Source: Gnetum montanum
Lineage: Eukaryota > Streptophyta > Gnetopsida > Gnetales > Gnetaceae
Assembly: GCA_015680685.1 (NCBI GenBank)
Contig: MNCI01005936.1
Span: forward strand, 417,150 to 481,149
DNA: 64,000 nucleotides
Direction of reading: 5' to 3'
Part shown: piece after piece, positions 1 through 12,964 of the stretch
How positions within the stretch are numbered: position 1 is the stretch's first letter
Layout: every line of letters begins with the position of its first letter
The notes under the pieces: model-generated
Seen by the model: only the letters and a program-made list of their open reading frames with translations
The model's database searches: none
What the model was told of the DNA's origin: nothing
Program-made: the position numbers and the translations under genes

Positions 1-1115
1 CATGACTCATCATACCCCCACAACTGAATGAAAACTCATCCTCAAGTGAATACAAGAAGGAATAAGTTCCTTATGAAATATTGGAAATGTATGGGATTAT
101 TGACTAACATGCAAGCTTGACTTAGATGAAATAGACAAATTCTAAGTGCCCAAGTGTATGGATTGACAATCTTTTACAAAATTGAATGTTCATGACAAGA
201 GAAGTGAATACCATAGACAAAACTGACATCCAACTCCTCTGGTAGTTGAAGAGTGAAGGAGAAGATTCAATGTTCATGAAAAATCCTCGTCACATGGTGT
301 TTTAGCTACTTCCTTGGTGAAGACAATCCTACTTCCAATCCATGCTTCTCACTACAATTACAAAAAAATTGTGGATTAGTGTGCAATGTGTAACATATAG
401 CTTTTAAGTACCTTGTCTCATGGGTGATTACACTTGGCTAGGTTGTGATTATGGTGGATTGATTTCTTTAGTGTTAGCAGGAAGACTAACAAATAGGGTA
501 ACATGGTTAAGTAGTCCATTATTAAATTCAAACACCATGAAATGCTAAAGAGGGTTTAAAAATTAACAATAAATAAAGAGAGGATTTCACTAAAAATTTT
601 GTGAAGATGTGCACAATTGGATGCCATTGAGGAGGCATGCAAAAGTATTTGATTATGAGGATGTCTAAGGATAAAGAACTTAACTACTCCAACTAAAATA
701 TATGTAAGTGGATCCTCCCCAAAGCAAGCATAAGCCTGTTATTACCCTTGCATAACTTCAAACCAAGGAGTCCGTGGGCCCCATGGATGATTAATGGTTA
801 CATAAAATTAAGTACAAAAACTTGGAAGAAACTACCTGAGAATTTTGACACATCAAAGTAATACATTGAACAAGAACATGAAACTAGTAGTGAGGTGAGA
901 CATGAAAAGCATAGATGGATGACAAGGAGAGAGTGGAATGGAGCTCATGATTAAGGTCACCTAAAGTCCCTTGTAAGTTTTGTGGTTAAATGACCTGATA
1001 ACCCTTAGTCCAGACTAAAACCAATCATATACAGTGATGTCGCACAGTGATGTCGCATCACCATTCTAAGAACAATCCACCCCCCCTAAGGTACGAGAGT
1101 GCTCACACAAAACAG

Positions 1116-1330
1116 CCATCATTCCTTATTAGAGAAGAAAAGAGAAGTAGGAAGTGAGGAAGGGCCTTAGTTAGAGGGGACCTTCAAGCATGGGTAACAT
1201 GTCTTTCTAGTCCCATAACCANTTCCATCATTCCTTATTAGAGAAGAAAAGAGAAGTAGGAAGTGAGGAAGGGCCTTAGTTAGAGGGGACCTTCAAGCAT
1301 GGGTAACATGTCTTTCTAGTCCCATAACCA
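1116..1330. repeat. Exact 106-bp direct duplication around a single N
   Basis: Bases 1116-1221 and 1225-1330 are identical, in a region where every other repeat has diverged, and a single N at 1222 separates them. This looks like an unmerged contig overlap rather than biology. It lies in the 3' non-coding part of A1. Confidence 0.8.
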
Positions 1331-2129
1331 ATGCTTGTAGCCCATTTATTTTGTCTAAGGAGTGTGCTTTGAATTACCATTGGTTTTTATTATTATTTTA
1401 TGATGGGAACCACACCATGAAAAAACTTATTCAACTTTTTATTATTGGTCAACACAGAATGGTAAGAAGTCCATGAAAACAAACATGCATCCAAGTAAGA
1501 AAAAGGCATAAAGAGTACTGAATCCCCTTGAAGTCACACCCCATTCAAACCTTTGAATCCTTTCCAAATCCAAAAACTATCAAAGTCACAAGTTCATTAA
1601 ATTTTTATTAATGAAAAAGAGACTGCACATTTCTAGAATAAGGAAAATCATAGAGTTTGTGAATGGGTGGATGTTGTGAACTCACTACCTATTTCATGAA
1701 AAAGAAACCATGTCCTAGTCCTCAATAAAAAAATTCAAAGCTATAATCCAAACACTAACAATCAAATAACTAGATAGCACATGATCACATCAATCAAACA
1801 CCTTGTACCCTATTGGCAATAAGGCATGTTATTATTAAAACATAATTAGAAAACCACATCTAAAATAAAGGGAAAATATATAAGAAATTCTAAACTATTT
1901 AAGAAAAATAAAATGTACTAATGATGTTGTAAAATAAAAAATTTGAAAAATTAATAACGTAAAAGAAAATGGTATAAGATAAAGAATGTGTAAAACAAAA
2001 ATTTATAAAAAATAATAAGGTGTAAAACAAAAGAAAAAAGAAAAACTAAGAAGCCACTTATATAATTAGCATGGATGGCCATCTCCTCCACAACTGAGTT
2101 GAAAGGAGAAGATCTAAAATATTAAGCAT

Positions 2130-3060
2130 GGTTGTCCATCTAATGAGGTGTTTGTTGCTTTAGCTAGCTTAGACTCATGGAAAGGTTGGACTTGTTGTAT
2201 GTTGACTAACTATTTCTTGTTTGGGATTTCAAGTTTGTAGATCATCATGGCCCCAGAAGAATAAATTTCATAAATTATATAAGATCCTTCCCACAACATC
2301 TGGAACTTAATTCATTGAGATACATGTGTGGGGTGGTTTCAGTAGAAAATCTTATCTTCTAATTGAAATTTGGCTTTTCTAATTTTAAGGTCATGGCACT
2401 TTTTATTGAATGTATTATGCAACTCATTAGATGATAGGGCCACCAATCAGTTTTTGTATAGCAAGTTGAGATTCATTAATCTTTATTTTTATGCTAGAAT
2501 TAAGTTAAGGTCAAGGTCATAGGCTGTTGAAAGTGTATGAAGCTCAAATTGAATAGGAAGTGTTGGTAATTTTCCATACACTAGCTCATAAGGAGAATAG
2601 TTTATAGGAAGTTTTCATGTTGAGATGTAAGCTCAGAGGACATCATTGAGTTTTGTGCTCCAGTGTCTCCTATATTTGTTGATGGTTCTCATTAGTATCT
2701 TTATGATTTTCCTATATGTAACCTTAGCTTGACCATTGGCATCGAGGTGGTAGGGTGTTGGGAGTTTATGTTCAATCCCAAAGTGTTGCATAAGCTTCTA
2801 AAAAGTAGTTCTTGTAAAGTAAGTTCCATTATTAGAAATTAATGCATGTGGCACACCAAACCTTTTTACAAAATTTTGTTCTATAAATAGAGTAATACTA
2901 GAAGATGTACAATTGGTGATAACTGCTGCTTATGCCCATTTCATACACTAGTCAATAGTGACTATGATTTATGCCTTTCCATTTGACATGGACATGATGG
3001 GATCCATGAAATTAATTGCCCAAATGTTGAAGCATTCTAGTGGTTGAATTCATTGCTGAG
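2130..3060 (-). pseudogene. A1 integrase core and C-terminal part, decayed
   Basis: Minus-strand translation gives a recognisable integrase, with an acceptor-strand block (VKRFGVPHALISNNGTYF) and a YHLDANGQAKVTYRKI block. In active integrases of this family the first block contains SDNG and the second a Glu (QAEVTNR). Here Asp is replaced by Asn and Glu by Lys, so two of the three DDE residues are lost. A C-terminal portion like the better preserved copy at 43128-43415 follows. Stops interrupt the frame. Only the family assignment is reliable. Confidence 0.75.
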
Positions 3061-3604
3061 GTCCCTCCATTCAAGTAGTCATTCCACCATCTTATTGGCA
3101 AAGTTCACAAGAGTGGACATATTGGTGAGCATCCTTAAAGATTATTGGTCAATAATACCCTACCATCAAGATTTTAATGGCCATGCATCTCCCAGCATAG
3201 TGGCCTCCACAAGGACCTTCATAAGAGTCTTGAAGAATGCATAGTTAATTAGCATTAGGGACATACCAATGACCTAGGTCATCGATGCACATGTTGTAGA
3301 GGTGTACATTGATCTTCATGAAGTGATTTACATAGTGAAGAAATTGTTGTTTCTTCTAGTGGTCCAACCCTTGTGGAATCTCTTATGTAAGAATATAGGT
3401 GAGAATGCCATTATATCATTTAGGTGTAGTGGGAAATTGTTTAGTTATAGCCCTAGCAAAGAGAAGTTTATTAGGAAACAAATCAGATAGTAGGCTTTTA
3501 TTCTCTTTGTTGTCCCATTGCAACCGAGACAAATGATCAACAACCACATTCCTAGTTTCCTTTCGATCTACAATTATAAGATCAAATTCTTGTAGGATCA
3601 GCAG

Positions 3605-4880
3605 TCATCGTATGACATGGCAGCTCACCATTAGCTTGTTCATCAAGAAGCAGATGACATTGTGATTCATGTGCACAAACACCTTATATCTAAGCACATA
3701 ATGCCTAAATTTCTCTAATGCGAACACCATGGCCATCAATCCTTTTTCTATGGTGGTGTAGTTTATTTGTGTACCCATGATGCTTCGACTTGCATAGTAA
3801 ACATAATCTAGATATTTCTTATTGTCCAACTATGTAAGCATAGCTCCCAAGGCATAATTTGATGCATCCTTCATAACATGAAATGGTCTAGACTAATTAG
3901 GTGCTTGTAAAATTGGACTTTGTATAAGTTTCTTCTTCAATTATTAGAATGATTTTTCACATTCATTAGTTTAAAAACATGGAGCATCTTTCTTTGTCAA
4001 CTCAACCAATGGTTTTGCAATGTTAGAGAAAGTATCTATGAATCACCAATAGTAGCCAAGGTATCCAAGGAATGAGTAAACATCTTTGATATCCTTGGAT
4101 GATTGTTATTTTTTTTAGGGTCTACCTCAATTCCTGCTTGCAATATTCTATGCCCTAGTACAATAACCTCTTGGACCATAAGGTGAATCTTTTACCAATT
4201 GAGCGATAGATTCATTTTCACACATATTTTTAGTACTTGCTTAAGGTAGTCCAGGGCTTGCTCAAATGTAGCTCCATAGGTGGAGAAGTCATCTATGAAG
4301 GCTTTCATATCACTACCAGTCTACTGTTAAAAAATGATCAGGACTAAGCGTTGGAATGTAGTAGGATCATTGCATAAACCAAATGGCATCTTGCGATATG
4401 AAAAAGTTCCCTAGGGACTTGTGAATGTTGTTTTGGCCTAGTCCTCTAGCATGATCTAGATTTGGTTATAGCCACTATAACCATCTAGAAAACTATAAAA
4501 GAAATGCCTAGATATTATGTCTAACACCTAATCAATGAATGACAATGAAAAATAGTCCTTGAATGTTGCCATATTCAATAGTCAAAATTTGATGCAGACC
4601 TACCACTTGTCACCTTTCTTTGGCACAAGCATAAGTGGACTAACCCACTCACTATCTGTAATGAGAGTGATAATCCCCACGTTGAGGAGTTGTTTGATTT
4701 TCTCCTTCATGATTTGATTTAGTTTGAAGTTCAATCACCTTTTTGATTATCTCTTTGGCTTTATTGCTCGATCAGTGTAGATATGATGTTGGCATATCCA
4801 AGGATCAATCCATGTAAGTTCAGGATATAACGAAGCAAAGGCCACTAACCATTTTTCAACCACATCTAATAGCATCTTTT
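3605..4880 (-). pseudogene. A1 reverse transcriptase and RNase H, decayed
   Basis: The RNase H segment (3605-3829) reads YYASRSIMGTQINYTTIEKG, the usual YASR...NYTTTEKE block of plant Ty3/gypsy elements. To its right on the plus strand, i.e. upstream in the gene, about 1 kb encodes RT with the conserved order fingers, SPWGTF, MPFGLCN and palm, aligning by eye with the 307-residue RT of A2 (44816-45739). Numerous stops and frameshifts are present. Non-coding today. Confidence 0.8.
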
Positions 4881-4881
4881 T

Positions 4882-5800
4882 CTACTCTTGAGAAAGATTT
4901 ACATTGATTATGACCAACTTTCCATTTTTTAAGAACATATATTCCATGCTGGTTAGTAGAGTTTTTAATTCAAGGGGCCCTTGCTTAAAATTTTTAGGAA
5001 TTTCCAACTCTCCCAAATAGGTATCATCATTTGCATTATCAAAGAGTTGGTGATGAACTTTCTCTAGTTCATTCATTCCTACAACATATGTGCATGTTAG
5101 GCTCTCAGTAGATTCCATGCAAAGTGTGCTACTTTTACAATTACTAGTCAACCATTGAGTGCCCTCTTGTTTTGTGGCTACTATGTATAGAAACCTTTGA
5201 ATATCTAATTTTGGTGCACACTACTTACATATAGAGATGAATGCTCATTCAATAGAATAGAGTTTCTGCACACAATTGCACCCAATATTGCTATACGTAA
5301 TACATGGAACTCATTTGTTCTCAATCGTCCTGAATGCATTTTTTAAAAATATTTCTAGGGAAATATCTTTGATGTCCATTATTACATTAACAATGCTTAG
5401 CCATGTCCTACCCATGATGATTGGAAAGTCCCCTTTGTAGTTCTCCACCTTGATTACTAGGAAATCATATGGATAAGACTACCCATAGACAATTATCATA
5501 ATGTCCTCAACCAATCCCAATGGAACAGTTATGGATTGGTCTACCAATTCTAATCTAATATTAATATTCTTGAGAGGAAGTATGTTCCATGTAGTACACA
5601 TTTTATGAGAAATCAGGTTGATACCAAAACCTAAATTAAGAAGAGCCTCACACGATTTATTCCTAGAAATCTGCAAATAAATAAGAGGACTTCTAAGATC
5701 AACTAATTTCCTGGAAAGCTTTCTAGCATGGATCCAATCAGATATAGCATGAGTAATCATAATAGTATGGATTCTAGGTGGTATTTGGTTTGAAGGGGAC
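4882..5800 (-). pseudogene. A1 aspartic protease and RT linker, decayed
   Basis: Segment 5479-5760 reads like the protease of A2: an N-terminal HAISDWIHARKLSRK block, then the flap/active-site region LLNLGFGINLIS where A2 has LLDLGSGVNLIS. The catalytic Asp-Leu-Gly is therefore Asn-Leu-Gly. Segment 4882-5151 is the acidic linker before RT (MNELEKVHHQLFDN, then PKNFKQGPLELKTLL), also conserved in A2 at 45794-46129. The enzyme is dead; the family call is firm because of the paralogue. Confidence 0.75.
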
Positions 5801-8030
5801 TTGAAGGAATTTGATACAAAGGGAGATAGAGAAATAGGACCACTAATTGCATGTGTATGTAAGGGCTTATGTAAACTATTAGGTCAAAAGAAAGGTCTTT
5901 TCTTAGATTGAGTGTCTGAACCACTTGGTTGATGCACCAGTTTTAGATTAACCACCCTAGTAGCATTGCATTGTTGTGGTTGAGTTGGGAGTTCATTCTA
6001 CATAGATTAAATATGTGGTAGTTGTGTTGAGGGAGGAGGAAGATGTGCAAGAATGAGAGGAGGATAAGGGTATAATATGGTTTTCCTTCTTGCATGCAGA
6101 GAATGAGTTTAATAATAATTAGGAGGGTAGTAGTGAGGTTGGAAAGTAGAAACATGACTGGAAGAGTCATGTGGAGATAAGGGTTATTGAACGTAATACC
6201 CATATGGATCAGGTTGTCTATAAGGCTATTGCTGCCTTAGTGGTGCTAACACCCATGATTGTGGTTGCTGCCACTATTGATACTACTTGTATGGTTGTAG
6301 TGGAGTTCCACTTAGGTAATACTATGATTGTTGGTGTAAATACCTAGAATTACCTTGGAGATAAGGAAATCTTGTGGGTGTTTGCCTTTGTGATAGTCAT
6401 GGATTTAGGGCATACACCCCAGACTCTTGTAAGTGTGACACAATAGGACAACATCCTTTATGATTTTCGTAGTGGTAGATGTCACATCCACCATCATCAT
6501 CTAATTTATTTTCTACAACTTCCTCTATTGTAGCAATCATGCCCTTACCTTTTCGATTAGCACATTCAGCTTCCTTGCGCCTCCTACACTCATGATCGCT
6601 ATCTTATTCTTTGGACTCTTTAGCAATTTTTAGGATAGCTTGAAATTGGCTATTCATGGAGTCCCATAATTGATCAACCTTAGATAAAATTTCAAATTAA
6701 AATTGTTGAAGTAGAAAAGTTTTCTAATTCACCACCTCATCAAGTAATGATTCTTCCTCACTATCACAGAATCAAACCTTCCTCTTGTGAATGGAAGGAT
6801 CGCAGTTGAACTCTTCTATACTTTCTTGTTTCCTTAATTCTCCTTCCTCTTACGCTACCTACTCAATCAATCTTTGGATTTAATAGGTGCTTAATTATAA
6901 CAATCACCCTTGGGCATAGATGCCAAGGGTTCTCCTTGTTTCTAATCAAAGGCCATCTATAATGTGGCAAAGTTGGTCCAATTAAGAATAATCATGATCG
7001 AGACATCTGTGCAGTAAAGAATAGTATCAACCTATGGAAATGTCCAAGGATTTGTGTGTCCCTTGTTTCCATCATTGGATTTGCCTCCTCAAGTTGAACA
7101 CTCAAGAGTACATCTAATACTTGTCATTGAATAGTTCAAGCATTGTATTCCATCATCTAATAGATTCCAATTCTAAGGATCAATACCAATTCTCTTCTTC
7201 TTTAATGAGTTTCCTAGGGAATAACTTTCTACCAGTTATTTTCTATATTCTACAAGGCACATGCATCTTTAAAATCTTGGAGATGATTCTAGGAATCTAA
7301 GTTATATCATCCTTCAAATCTAGGAATCTTGGTTATGTCTAGCCTCTTGATATGACTATCCTTTATGTGGTTTCTAGGGATTCTCACTTTCTCTATGATG
7401 CTTAGCATACTTTGGGTAGCAAGAAAAGGCTCATCGAGACCATGATTCTAGTGCCTACAATGCCTTCTACTACCCATTTTTTCATGTTGATGGATCTCTC
7501 TTGAATGTTCATGCCCTTAGTCTTGACTTGCCTAATGGTCCCTTCAATCATTTTGGTCCTGTAAGTTACCTCCATCATGATTGTGCTTTCTATAGTTGTG
7601 GTTCAAGCTAGAATAAGAAGATGATGATTACAAAGGTGAAGAGGAAGGAGGACTAGCACCATCATGGCACCTACTACCCCCTCTTCAATGATTATGACCA
7701 TGATCACAATCTTGTTTCTTGTCTACATGCCTATTATAACTCTCCTCCTTAGATCCTCCTTTGTCATTAGATCTGTTCTTGCTAGAACTAGGATTGTGGA
7801 TTGTGGATTGCAGGTTTCAGTTTTGACCTCCTTCACTGAAGTTAAAGAAATGATTTCACTCAATGAAAAACCCCTAGATAATGGTTCTTCACCATCTTTT
7901 GGATACGACAAGATGGTGAATCAATGAAGCACTTTTCCTTTGTAGATTCATAGCATTGTTCTAGCTACCAATCCCTAAGATGTTGTGCCTTAGTGGGATG
8001 ATAATCCCTAGTGTCACTATCTTCTATAAC
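5800..8030 (-). pseudogene. A1 gag, decayed, with zinc-knuckle remnant
   Basis: The minus strand holds gag downstream of the 5' LTR. A nucleic-acid-binding motif at about 6410-6490 (C..YHYENHKGCCPIVSHLQE) matches CEICQYNHPKGCCPVISHLQ in A2 and CNICLYNHPKGQCPILSHLH in E, so its cysteine/histidine pattern is a family feature. Upstream is a proline/glutamine/tyrosine-rich low-complexity stretch (5950-6400), then the capsid-like part near 6950-7300. No ORF longer than about 90 codons survives. Confidence 0.7.
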
Positions 8031-8035
8031 ATACT

Positions 8036-8813
8036 CAACATTCACACATGATCCAATCGAATTCCATAGACCCTAAGTTCTTAAGTACACTAGCTTTAAG
8101 AAAGTGAAACTAGTCAAGATGATTGTTATCTTCTCAATTCCGCTTGTGAGGTACAAGTATATGGTTAAGTGAAATTGAGGTATATGATTTTATCATTTCA
8201 TATTTTATAAGTTTAGTCACCTAGAACAAGAATGAAAGGTAGAATAATTTAATATCTAATTAATCTACTACCTAGCTAACCTAACTCAAGTACCTGTTCC
8301 CACTCTTCAAACACATCCTAAGTGCATATAGTGCTACTAGGTTATCAAATGTTAAGCATTTATGGGTTACCAAGCACTATACATATGCTCGAAGTGGTCA
8401 TGCTCGTATTCATTAACAAATAGAAATTAATTGCTTAATGAAAGTACATTAAGGTAAAGTGCATGAATACTAAATGCATTAAAGGAAACATTAATCTATT
8501 CTCAATGCTGTAAGGATTATCAAAAGGGCTCATCTTTATTTTTATCACACTACTGTGCTCAGGTACATCAATGCTCAAACAAATATCCATACACACTCAG
8601 ACTCCTACTACAAGCACTTTGAAATATTCTAACTCTAGAATGGCTAAACTATAAGAACTTCATTACTCTATGCAAAAACTAATTAGAGATTGTGTATCCA
8701 ACTGCTATATTTATAGGCTAGCACATATGCTACGATATCAAATATTCAACATTACATCTTGAGGCCCAATATTGGTTATCTGATATTAAAGCCAATCAAA
8801 ACATGACTCATCA
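8036..8813 (-). repeat. A1 5' LTR (right-hand), PBS end lost
   Basis: The right end ends TCATCA at 8808-8813 and shares long stretches with the LTRs at 10518-11404 and 13423-14075 (CACACATGATCC..., ...CTCGAAGTGGTCATG...). The left end joins gag sequence directly: the terminal LTR bases and the primer site are missing, the same kind of loss as in A2. It contains a minus-strand TATA-like box. Confidence 0.75.
8708..8715 (-). promoter_or_regulatory. TATA box of A1 5' LTR
   Basis: TATAAATA read on the minus strand, about 100 bp inside the LTR 5' edge, at the place equivalent to 49256-49263 in A2. Confidence 0.5.
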
Positions 8814-9480
8814 CTTTTCATGTCAATTCCTACTAGAATTAGTTCTAACTAGATTCCTATTAATTACTAGAATTCTTAAGGCTTATTGATATATAAGAGA
8901 AAAAAGAATGGAATTGGTACTCTTGATAATAATTAGTTTAATTATAGGGATCAACATTTTTTAGAATGGGAATAGCAACTGGAATTAGTGGTTTTAAATG
9001 ACATCTATAAATACTCAAAGTTGGGTAGCTTCATCTTTATAGAATCATAATGTTCCTCCAACAATGATTTTCTTCTTTCTACCATAGAGAATGTTAGTAG
9101 CATTGAATGTTTTGAGGTAGGTGAATCACTAATTGAATCTTATCATCTTTTATACTTCATGTTATTAACATATACACCACTTTTTTTAAATTTATATGAG
9201 GTAACATCATATTAAAATAAAAACAAAAATTAAAAAATATTTTCAAAATGGAATTTAAAAAATTTGGAATCAAAATCTAAGTCTTACAAGAACTCTATTT
9301 ACAACAACTTTTAATGTTTTCAAGGATTAAAATGTAAATAATCAATGATGGTTTAATGAAAAGTGTATAATAGCTAGAATTTTTTTGTAGATGCAAAAGT
9401 TATTAAAAATTGTCAAGTCACACAAAAACATGATTCAAGCAAAAACAAGGTAATTTCTCAAACTAACAAAAAGAAGTTTA
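8814..9480. other. AT-rich spacer between A1 and the LINE remnant
   Basis: I find no coding signal that I can name. It includes poly-A-rich tracts near 9180-9260. It could be older unrecognised repeat or the start of the LINE insertion. Confidence 0.4.
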
Positions 9481-10396
9481 TTGCAAATGATAAAGAGATC
9501 CCATTTTTTGGCATTTAATTCAAAATAGGAATGAAATGAACTATGATTTTCCTTCAAAGATATTGGGATTTTTTATTCATATTAATGAAAAAATAGAAGA
9601 GTTTTAGAATAATGATAACATACTATTTATTTCTTTTGTTGAAAAAATACAATGTATAAAAAGACTAATACCAAGGCTACCTAAAGTATGAGATGGATTA
9701 AAAAGATTAATAATTGGCATTCTATTACTTTGGTGAATGTTATTTATATTATATTAATGAAAGTAGTAGTTAATATATTAAAGTTATTTCTTAAGAATCT
9801 TATTAGCAAGGAGTAAAAAAACTTTGTCTTAGGAAGCTACATCTTAGATAATGTGATTACAAAAGAAGAACAAATGCATTACACCTTTTCGTTTAACTAA
9901 TAAGCTATTCTTCTTAAACTTGAATGTTGCTAAAGTTTACGATGTACTAGATTAGTCTTTCTTGAAGCGTAATATTAAACATCATAAATTGGGTTGAGCT
10001 CTTGAGATACATGATAATTTTCTTCTACTCGATGTATTTTCACTTGTTAGCATTGAAGGGGCTTTCTTAAAGCTTTAAAGATCATTTCAACTAGGTTGTT
10101 TCCTTGTACTTTATCTTTTCATTATTGTAATCAATGCACTGGAAATGATACTTAAAGTTTATAGAACAAGTTGAATATAAAGAAGTTCCTCATTTGAGTG
10201 TGAAAGAGTGATACATTTCAAAAATATTATATTAGATGATGCATTCTTGACTCCCAATTATGGGAAAATTAATTTTAAAATGATTCTTGAATACATTTCA
10301 CTATATTACAAAGTTTCTAGTGCTAAAATTAGTTGGGATAAACTTAGGCTATTAGATAATCTATATTTCAAGCCCAAGTTGGGCTTCTCAATTTAG
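9480..10396 (+). pseudogene. LINE-type (non-LTR) reverse transcriptase fragment
   Basis: Plus-strand translation, stepping through stops and frameshifts, gives the ordered blocks of a plant L1-type RT: NWHSITLVNVIYIILMKVV at about 9713, then LISKE followed by NFVLGSYILDNVITKEE (normally KGFVPGRYILDNVITAQE), KLNVAKVYDVLD (normally KLDFAKAYDRLD, palm Asp), a block LGCFLVLYLFIIVINALEM (normally QGCPLSPYLFIIVMEALE), and FKMILEYISLYYKVSSAKIS before WDK. The FADD active site is not readable. The strand is opposite to the neighbouring A elements. I see neither the 5' endonuclease nor a poly-A tail clearly. Confidence 0.75.
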
Positions 10397-10517
10397 TGTT
10401 TAGGTGGATTTCTATAATAAATATGCTTCTTATTTTGGACATTCTAATATTTTTTCTTCTAATCCCCACTATTTCATGAAAATGGCTAATGAAAAAGTTA
10501 AAAGTTAAACATTAAAA

Positions 10518-11404
10518 TGGTGACAAGTAACAAGTATGTCCAATGCCCAACCATACAATCCACAAGCATCATGGTATACTATGTTGTAATCCATGGATGG
10601 ACTAGTGTTGAATGTTTAGTTTATTAGATGACCACAAGTAATCTTCCTAGGTAGACTTGTAGTGGTCCTTATAACATATAGTTGAATCAAACTGAGGTGT
10701 ATGATTATGAAGTTATTGTGACCATATTCTAATTTATAAAAAATAAAAAATATATTTAATTTTCTAATTAACTAATGACAATAAATAAATCATAAAATAG
10801 CTCAAGGAAATGAGCGTCTATCTCTAACTCATTGTCACATTTCTATACATATGCATTAGCTATTGGGTTATTAAGCAATGTTGTTAGTAGGTGTACCAAG
10901 TGAATTGCTATTGGGATTACCAAGCTAGTACAAATTAATACTTGAAGTCATATCATCCTCATTCCCCCATTTAGTTGTTATGCAATGAAATGTGAAGGGT
11001 ATGCTATGAAAACAATAAAGAATAATAGAATTAAATGTATAAAATAGTAAAGTCTAAGCTAAGTTAAAGTATTGCAATAAATAGAAAGCCATATTAATCT
11101 TTATTTTCATGATGCATCTATCTAGTTATAATTTGCTTGAATAAATCAGCTAGATAATAGACTCTTAGATTCATGTTGCGGGAACTTACAGACTATAACA
11201 TACACTAGATTTTTAAAATTGACAAAATCTAGCTACTTGATGATTGAAAGGTATATTAAATATGACTAGTAAGCATATATTCATAGGTAACTTGACTTCG
11301 AGATGTCAAATTTGTGATATTGCATTATTGGCTGCAACATTATGGATGTAATTTATTCATTGTGATATTACAACTAGTTGATAAAAATGCTTTAATTTTC
11401 ATCA
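10518..11404 (-). repeat. A3 LTR (A family), 887 bp
   Basis: It starts TGGTGA (degraded TGATGA), contains CAACCATACAA near the start as in the other A LTRs (CAACCATACG at 13461), and ends TCATCA at 11399-11404, directly followed by TACCCC, the complement of the polypurine tract. It is therefore a minus-oriented 3' LTR, like 13423-14075. It is strongly diverged and has lost the dense GATATCGC palindrome. Confidence 0.75.
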
Positions 11405-12960
11405 TACCCCATGACTAATTAAAAAATCATCCTTGACTTACACAAAAGGGAAAGAGTTTTGTTATAGAATTAGTGGAAGTGACACAAGCTAACATTGACT
11501 AATTGATTAGTATTACAAAATTTAAGTGCCATATTTGAGAAAATTTGTTTGAGTTGTATTCACATTACAAAAATTAGATACAAATGAAATTAAAAAAAAT
11601 CAAAAAATTAATTAAACATTTAAAAAATTCTTAAAAATTATTGGCAGTAGATCTTCAAGTTATTCCAAGTGGAAATAGTTCCTTAGTGGTTCTTCAACTA
11701 ACTACTTTTCCTTCATGTTGACCATATTGAGGATGGACTAGAATTTTTGTGCATCTATTCGTGGATCACCAACAATCCAAGCAAGCTTAGCTAGATTAGG
11801 TATGAGTGGAAATTTCCATGGATAAGACAAGTCTATAATCATATTTTTGGTGTTAATACACTAAGTAGCAAGTAATATTTGTTCTATTTTAAGTATTTCT
11901 ATTTGATCCTTGTGCTACTCATAGGTTATTATTCTTTTATAATATTCTTTGTTACATACCTTTAGCCTATGAATTTAGCCTTAGTAACCTTTGATTCCAT
12001 ATTGATAGCTTGTAGCTTTCTTTTGGTTTCATCATGAAGTCAACATTCACAATCATTCAATGATTACATAGTTATAGGTTATTTCTTTAACTCATTACAC
12101 AATTGACCTACTCTGAGCATTGCTAAGTTGGAGTATATTAGATTTTCATTTTAAGTCCTACCTATTCAATCACAATTATTACATCCAAAATGCTCATCCA
12201 TGTTATCATGTCTAGTTGCTACAAAGTAGCATTGGGTTTAGCCTTAGTTGTATGCACCTTATTCTTATTAATAATCTTCCATTATTTCACCTAATCCTTA
12301 TGATGATTCTTAGTATTTTTTGTTAGTTTGCCTCATTCTTCCATGTTGCTCTTTTGATGAATGTCTATTGATGAATCATCCTATCCTCTTGCAAGGGTAA
12401 ACTCTAGTTCTCCTTGATCAACCACAACATCTCCAAATTAGCTTTCAAAATTTCTTCCCACGTGTGTTGGAGTTGTAGTTCTAATGCTTATTTCTCCTGT
12501 GAATCATCTCCAACCTCTTGTTGTCCATAGCAAGGTTCTTATTTTCTTTCTTTGGCATGAAAATGATTTTCCTAAGGGCATGTTATTTTTCCCTTGCCTA
12601 GGAAGCACCTCAAAAGGGTATTTCCTTCTTCCTAGATATGGCTATTACTTAGGTCATTAGCCATGTTATCTCATTAGTTCTAAATTAACCCAAGTCCTCT
12701 AGCAAAACTCACCTAACAAGAACATTCAACTAATCTTAAATTTAAATTATTTTATCTTGTAATTTTTGTGCATTGATCTCTTCTTATTGTCATTGGGATT
12801 TAGCTAATAATGGTTGCTAGTTATTTACTAAAAGGCATGAATTATGATTGAATGATCATAACCTTTTCTATGAAGGTATAAAGGAGATGAACATAGAGTC
12901 TAAGAATTCATCATCATTCACTTTGTGGTTCACAACCATGGAAGACATCCCTTATGGTTT
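11405..12960 (-). mobile_element. A3 interior with an unrecognised decayed reading frame
   Basis: The first about 230 bp resemble the 3' non-coding start of A1 (TACCCC..., then ATTTAAGTGCC). After about 11640 the sequence no longer matches A1 or A2 by eye. On the minus strand, 11820 down to 11650 gives a coherent peptide with two stops: PWKFPLIPNLAKLAWIVGDP, then RIDAQKF, SILNMVNMKEK, LVEEPLRNYFHLE. Upstream are a charged, coiled-coil-like stretch (LHDETKRKLQAINMESKVTK, about 12060-12000) and a basic stretch near 12560-12510. I do not recognise this protein. It lies in the sense orientation of the element, so it may be a captured or lineage-specific ORF in a non-autonomous derivative. No 5' LTR of A3 was found. 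Confidence 0.45.
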
Positions 12961-12964
12961 GACT

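Larger units (their letters stand above)
1..8813 (-). mobile_element. Element A1, Athila-like Ty3/gypsy retrotransposon, decayed
   Basis: Minus-strand LTR element. The tail of its 3' LTR (1-12, ending TCATCA) is followed by a purine tract read on the minus strand (13-19), then integrase, RNase H, RT, protease and gag in reverse order, then a 5' LTR ending TCATCA at 8808-8813. Both LTR edges share CATGACTCATCA. The order PRO-RT-RH-INT is that of Ty3/gypsy, and the protease/RT linker and zinc motif match element A2. All domains carry stops and frameshifts, so it is non-functional. The left target duplication is outside the window; the bases after the right end are CTTTT. There is no envelope-like ORF that I can recognise. 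Confidence 0.85.
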
